Below are positions 59,286 through 64,000 of a DNA stretch of 64,000 nt, piece after piece. Every line of letters begins with the position of its first letter. The first letter of the stretch is position 1. The stretch spans positions 23,947,566 through 24,011,565 of the forward strand of contig OX336340.1 of NCBI GenBank assembly GCA_946902875.1, in the 5' to 3' direction. The translations under genes and the position numbers were made by a program. This DNA is from Nematopogon swammerdamellus. Its lineage: Eukaryota; Arthropoda; Insecta; Lepidoptera; Adelidae. The notes under the pieces are model-generated. The model was not told the DNA's origin. It saw only the letters and a program-made list of their open reading frames with translations, and ran no database searches.

Positions 59286-61985
59286 ATTTAATATATATTT
59301 TCCTCAGGATTTTACAAATTCTTATTCGAAATAGTGTTCTGGAGGAAATTAAGTTTTCCACATGTCATAGAATATTTCCACGTAAGTAAATTCACGTAGA
59401 CTTACTGACGGGTGGAGAGGTTAATATTAAATTGGCTTTTCGCCTCGGCGCTCTTGTGAATATAAATCTAAATTAAAATATTAGAAAGTGCCATCTTCAA
59501 CCTAAACATTTTGATGAATTTCGTTTCTGAATTATAAACAAGAAACTATAAATAACTATATTTAAGATATTTCACAAACTGTAGAATTATTAATGTAAAG
59601 TTATAAGAAAATCTTAATAGCAAATTGCCTCTTCCGATTCTTGTTCTAACACAGCGTCTACGGCTAGAGCTGGAAACACGAAGCTTAATAATCCCCAACC
59701 CCAAAGCTATCCTAACAGTCATTAAAAATTAAACTCGGTCAAATTTGGTTGAAAATCCAGCCCACTATCAAATTTGGTTAAAATTACGTCCTGAAATTTA
59801 AATTTGGCGTTTCAGTCTGAAGCTAGGCTCATTAAGTAACAATCTTGCCGCTAATTATTTATTCTGATTTTGGGTGAGATGTTAGCGGGAGTACGCAGCG
59901 CAGGTACCTGCTAGTAGTTGTAGACTGTACACTCTACAAGATTTACCATCATTTTGCTATAGTTTTTTTATCTCGTTACTTGGAAATTAAAAGGATTTGC
60001 GAATTTCTCATCTCATGGGGCGTATTCACCCTCCTTGAAGTCCTTGTGTACTTTTGAAACTTGACTTTAGAATATTATATTATAACATAATATGGAAGTG
60101 CACTTTTGAATATCATTGTAGCAACTACAGACGCGTCACTTATAATAACGTTTGGTGCAGCTTGGGCGTGTGGGACAAATCGATGTCAGTTTTTATGAGT
60201 ATCATTGAATGTTACTAGTTTTGCTTGTATCTTCAATAATTGTCGCTGAACACATTGGGTTATTCTTATAAGTCCAAAAACAATTCCGTGCGTGCACATC
60301 TAAAGTTTTCCTGACCCAGACTTTCTGATTTGCTTACGTGTTAAAGTTGGACATATTTTAGTAACACTTTGTTTTCATGCATCTATAGCTGTTCTTTGAT
60401 TTAGGGAATACAAGCAAATGCCAAATCAAGTTGAGAAAGCATGTAGCCCGCAGTAGCACCGTCGATTTTGATCGGAGTCATCTGTGATATAATGAAGAGG
60501 AGCCGTCAGGCGTCAGCTCTCGCAACACTCGCCGTCAACTTCCACCGGCGAACTTAAATAAGCGTGCCAGAAGATAAATAAAATGTAAGATTAATAAAAC
60601 ACGCAAATGTTAGGCAAAACTCGCCGACTTGGAGGCAGGAGCCGCTGAGGTGGAAACAGTAATTTTGCGGGAGCCTTTGATCGAACACTTTTGAACTCCA
60701 TCTCTTTTTGAAGTCGATTCGGTTTGTTTTGGGACTCTGGCTGAATCTCGCTTTTTCTTTGCGAAGATTTCGGAAGTTTGCGCGCCGTTTTATCAGTGAT
60801 TTGTGCGAACGGGTTCCATTCTTGCAATGCAGCTCGCTACTTCAACGTAGTTCAGTTTTAATTTCAACGTTAAAACTTCACTCTGAAAATATTTCTCGAC
60901 GATATCGTGAACTGTGACTTACATATTCCGGAAAAAGTAATTCAAGGAAAGCCTTCACTGGTTCGAGCGAGGTACTCGTATGCGTACGCCATCCGCTATT
61001 ACCGAGTTTATCATAATACATTCTGTTCCGAGCAAACTCTCACACAAATCTAGCATTTGTACATCAAAATGTCGCTACAATAAATATGTTTACCTTACGT
61101 GGCGCTCTCGGTCCACACGATTCTCCGACGTGTTACGAGGTGGATAGATTTTATTTCAGCTCGTAGGGTGGCGGCTCGAGGGTGTATTCCGGTTTCACAT
61201 GATCTGACAAAGTATCGTCGCTCACGGCTCAAATGATTAAGGAAGTGATTAAATAAAATGTCTCCTCGGATAAGTCGTTCCTCCGTCTGCCGTGCTTGCC
61301 GCCCCCGCACCGCCCAGCCCTGTCCCGCCTCTAGAGGGGCTCGCTCAGACGTCATATCGTTTATTGTATGATATCGCCTTTATGTTGGCGTTTGGACGTA
61401 TTGTATACGTCTTCAATCCAATCTCGGCGTACTTTATTAACGGGCGGTTCTTTGAATACGCTTTACTTCATTTACAACCGATCTGACCAACTATTAGTTG
61501 TTGCAATGGTTATTTTAGCTATCTGTACCCGTTGTGTAATTGATGTGACATTATTGTCTGCATTTTGGTTCGCCCTGTTTAAGTTTAGTTAATCTGTCGG
61601 TCATTTTGTTATATTTAGATCGTTATTTAGCCAGACGATGTAAGGATAATGCGAGGACCTGAAATTTTAGCCCACATTTTCGATTAGCAGTGAATATCTG
61701 TACCTATTTACATGCGATTTTAGCTGCGGGCAATAGTCACGTCGTCATAAATATACATATGCGTATTGTATCTCGTCAGTCAGCGTTTTTACGTCCACTG
61801 CTGGATCTCGTTCTTCATCCGCTTCTTCTGCGTCCCTAGTTTTTGAGTTGTATGAAGTTTTATTTCGTTTTACTTCTGTATAGATTTTTTTACATTACTT
61901 TTATTTATATCTCTTTATCATGTCTATGTTTTACCCTCTACGATACAATACATTTTTTTTATTTCATTATGTTTTGATATTGTGA
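59286..61985. other. Repeat-poor stretch without a supportable gene
   Basis: No SINE core, RT motif, TIR pair or tandem array noticed. Frames of 60-90 codons (60591-60827, 60708-60917, 61095-61355) overlap on opposite strands and lack known motifs. GC rises at 61285-61345. This is where unique regulatory or intronic host sequence is most likely. Confidence 0.4.
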
Positions 61986-61989
61986 ACAT

Positions 61990-62092
61990 AGAACTCTCCA
62001 ATTTTCCTCCAGTCCTCTCGGTCTTCAACGGTACGGAACCATTGCTTTCTGCCGACGTCATTGACGTCGTCGTTCCACTTGGGGGGCAATAC
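61990..62092 (-). pseudogene. RTE-like LINE C-terminal fragment
   Basis: The minus strand reads PKWNDDVNDVGRKQWFRTVE, DREDWRKIGE, matching the 4.4-kb fragment (DDGIKYVGGKQWFRTAECRE, DWRKIREA). Only ~35 codons remain. Confidence 0.65.
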
Positions 62093-64000
62093 GAGTAGTT
62101 ACATGTCTAATATTTCTAATGTGGCACTTTTTCTTTCATGTAAAAGTCTTACAAAACAAAATTGTGCACAAAAAAAAACATATTCGCAGAATATTTAAAT
62201 TTATATGAAAAAATATTAGTTACGAAGGGTAAGGAAATTCTCTTGTCTTCATACAAAAGGAAACAAAAAACAGCACCTTTATTATTTATAGCGGGGCTGG
62301 GCGCAGCGGGGGGTGGACCGGGGCTGGGTGGGATGGGGGCGGGTTTTTCCTCGCAGGCCGTAGACAGATCAGCCGCGAGAGGAGACCTGTCAGCCGATTG
62401 TTCAAACGCGTCGACCGTACCTTCTATGTAGCTACTTTAGAGTTCGTAGCCAGCCACACGTAAGACGGGAGTTGTGATCTCACCCAAGCTCTGTACCAAT
62501 GCATTAGAAGATGTGCTCAAGATGTTTGAGTGGAGACAGCATGGGTACCAATGTGAATTAACATTTTCTGTCACCTTTGCGTCGCCGATGACATCGTTCT
62601 TTTGTCCAATTCCCGAGTTCAGCTTCAGACATTGACTCAGACCATACTGGGTGACCTTTATATAGCGTCACGTCGATAGAGATAGGCCTCTAGCAGTGGA
62701 CTCATACACGCTGACTTTGTCGGACCCTCAAAATAGGATCAATGTATGTTCGTTAATTTGTCTTTCTTAATTTCATACGTTTCTATATGACGCCGCAGTC
62801 GGGTAAAACTATAATAAAGGTTCAATTTGGTGTGATATTGTCAACTCGAGTGGATATCTATTAAAGGAGGAAAGTTATCGTTAGTTTTAGTGCATACTAG
62901 AATCGATTGCGCTATCCAGTGTGATAATTGTAAATGTGTAAGAATTTGTTTTATATTGTCAAAGAGAAAACTCTTTGTATATTGTAAACACGCGAGGTAT
63001 CCAATCTTACGTGCAAATTTAATATATATATGCTCGAAACAGTATCGACCTCCGAAACGTTACCGCTAAAACTTCTGAATTTAAACTGAGGAAAAAGAAA
63101 GGATGCGTCATGCATGAGGCAGTTTACAGACAGATCCGGATCAATTCCAACTGTGGTCTTGTTTACGGAGCTATTCTATCATGTACCGACAAGTTTGCTA
63201 AAGGAAGAACTAAGTAGACTGTGTGGCAGAACTCCATTGCTGGTTCGTATTGTGATGACTTCACTGCGTTATTAATATTGAGCAACTCGTGGCTCAATGA
63301 TCTTGCCTTGTTTTCAGAAGGCAGTGATTGCGAACTTCTTCACACTGTCTCCGCATTTAAGTTTGGTAAAAAACCGGCTATGACAGTGTTTGGTAATACT
63401 AATACTGCACGGCTATCTGTTGACATTTCTACAATTTGGAAAATAATACCAAAATTATATTCTAGGTAGCTAGCTTTTTGAAAATTCTACTGGTTAACAT
63501 CTCGCAAGTCTCAACTCTCTATGGAAAATAACTTGCTACTATAACTCACCTACTGATGAATGTCAAGAATAGACTTGAATTAATAAATGACAAAAAAAAG
63601 TTAGTCTACCTAGTTAGCTTCTCAGATTCTAACTCAATCCCTCAGCTCATTCTTTATATCACACCTCTTGCCCGGCCAGTAAGCAAGGTGAACTCTGGAA
63701 TGAATCCAACGGCCAACATGTCTGTGCTGTCGTGCGCTAGTATTCGGACACCGCGCTATGTGTGGAACTGGTCGGCTAGTACTAATTTGTTAGGTCGATC
63801 GCGTCAGCACCCGCCACTCACTGCACCAGTGCAGCCTCCCGACGAAGCCTCGTCCACCCTCTCTATCATATATAGGCTATAGCTATATCTGCCATCTACC
63901 TAGCTCTCGCAGTGACTGTGGTAAATTGTAACTGGGCGTTCCAGATTAGTTTCCGAATGCATTTAGGGTCGTAATAGATTTTTAGATTCACATATGCTAC
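62093..64000. other. No supportable gene; minor relics
   Basis: 62290-62345 is G-rich. 62675-62715 (GAGATAGGCCTCTAGCAGTG) recalls the (ATC)n-tailed LINE end at 30.97 kb. Frames at 63221-63469 and 63556-63882 show no known domains; a TTGTTTTCAG acceptor-like site at 63309-63318 is unsupported by a matching donor. Confidence 0.35.

Noticed and set aside
63221..63469. A possible exon with acceptor TTGTTTTCAG
   Set aside because: No matching donor or downstream exon keeps a frame, and the peptide shows no known pattern.

Overview
The window looks like intergenic or intronic DNA from an insect, most likely a moth or butterfly. It is AT-rich, has no long host coding regions, and is packed with non-LTR retrotransposon fragments, SINEs, small DNA transposons, Helitron-like ends and microsatellites. 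Several repeats, such as the (ATC)n-tailed element at 30.97-31.09 kb and the CCGCGGGC...CTAG ends, are of kinds I associate with Lepidoptera. That species call is inference; nothing in the window names the organism.

Layout. 0.06-3.27 kb: a nearly intact endonuclease/reverse-transcriptase LINE with an (AC)n block and poly(A). 4.2-17.4 kb: LINE C-termini (RTE-like; families here called F and G), SINEs A and B, repeat C, a TTAA-flanked MITE and small hairpin repeats (family D). 17.46-17.89 kb: a hAT-like MITE with a perfect 8-bp target duplication. 18.44-19.60 kb: a 5'-truncated LINE on the minus strand. 20.7-23.74 kb: about 28 copies of a ~109-bp tandem repeat, 11 in one orientation and then 17 in the other. 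24.3-31.1 kb: nested SINEs, LINE fragments and Helitron-like ends. 31.8-34.0 kb: two more MITEs, one an almost complete 395-bp palindrome. 34-51.4 kb: more SINE A/B, repeat C and LINE tails, plus Penelope-like remnants at 38.5 and 46.8-47.2 kb carrying a hammerhead-ribozyme-like core. 52.6-54.0 kb: a LINE C-terminal half with its 3' UTR. 54.2-64 kb: sparser repeats, with one credible host coding signal, a two-exon segment at 58,219-58,487 split by a 59-bp intron.

How the parts relate. Most of the window is a record of retrotransposition. SINE A carries tRNA-like A and B boxes with a 5S-rRNA-like promoter segment between them. SINE B has a tRNA-like head. The two share a central domain, and SINE B shares its 3' tail with LINE F, which suggests LINE F supplied the enzymes for SINE B. 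At least four nested insertions with visible target duplications give relative ages: SINE A into LINE G, LINE F into SINE A, SINE A into SINE A, and a LINE tail into SINE A.

Family letters (A, B, C, D, F, G, H, K) are local labels of mine, not database names. All comparisons were made by eye within the window and against remembered family hallmarks; no search was run.
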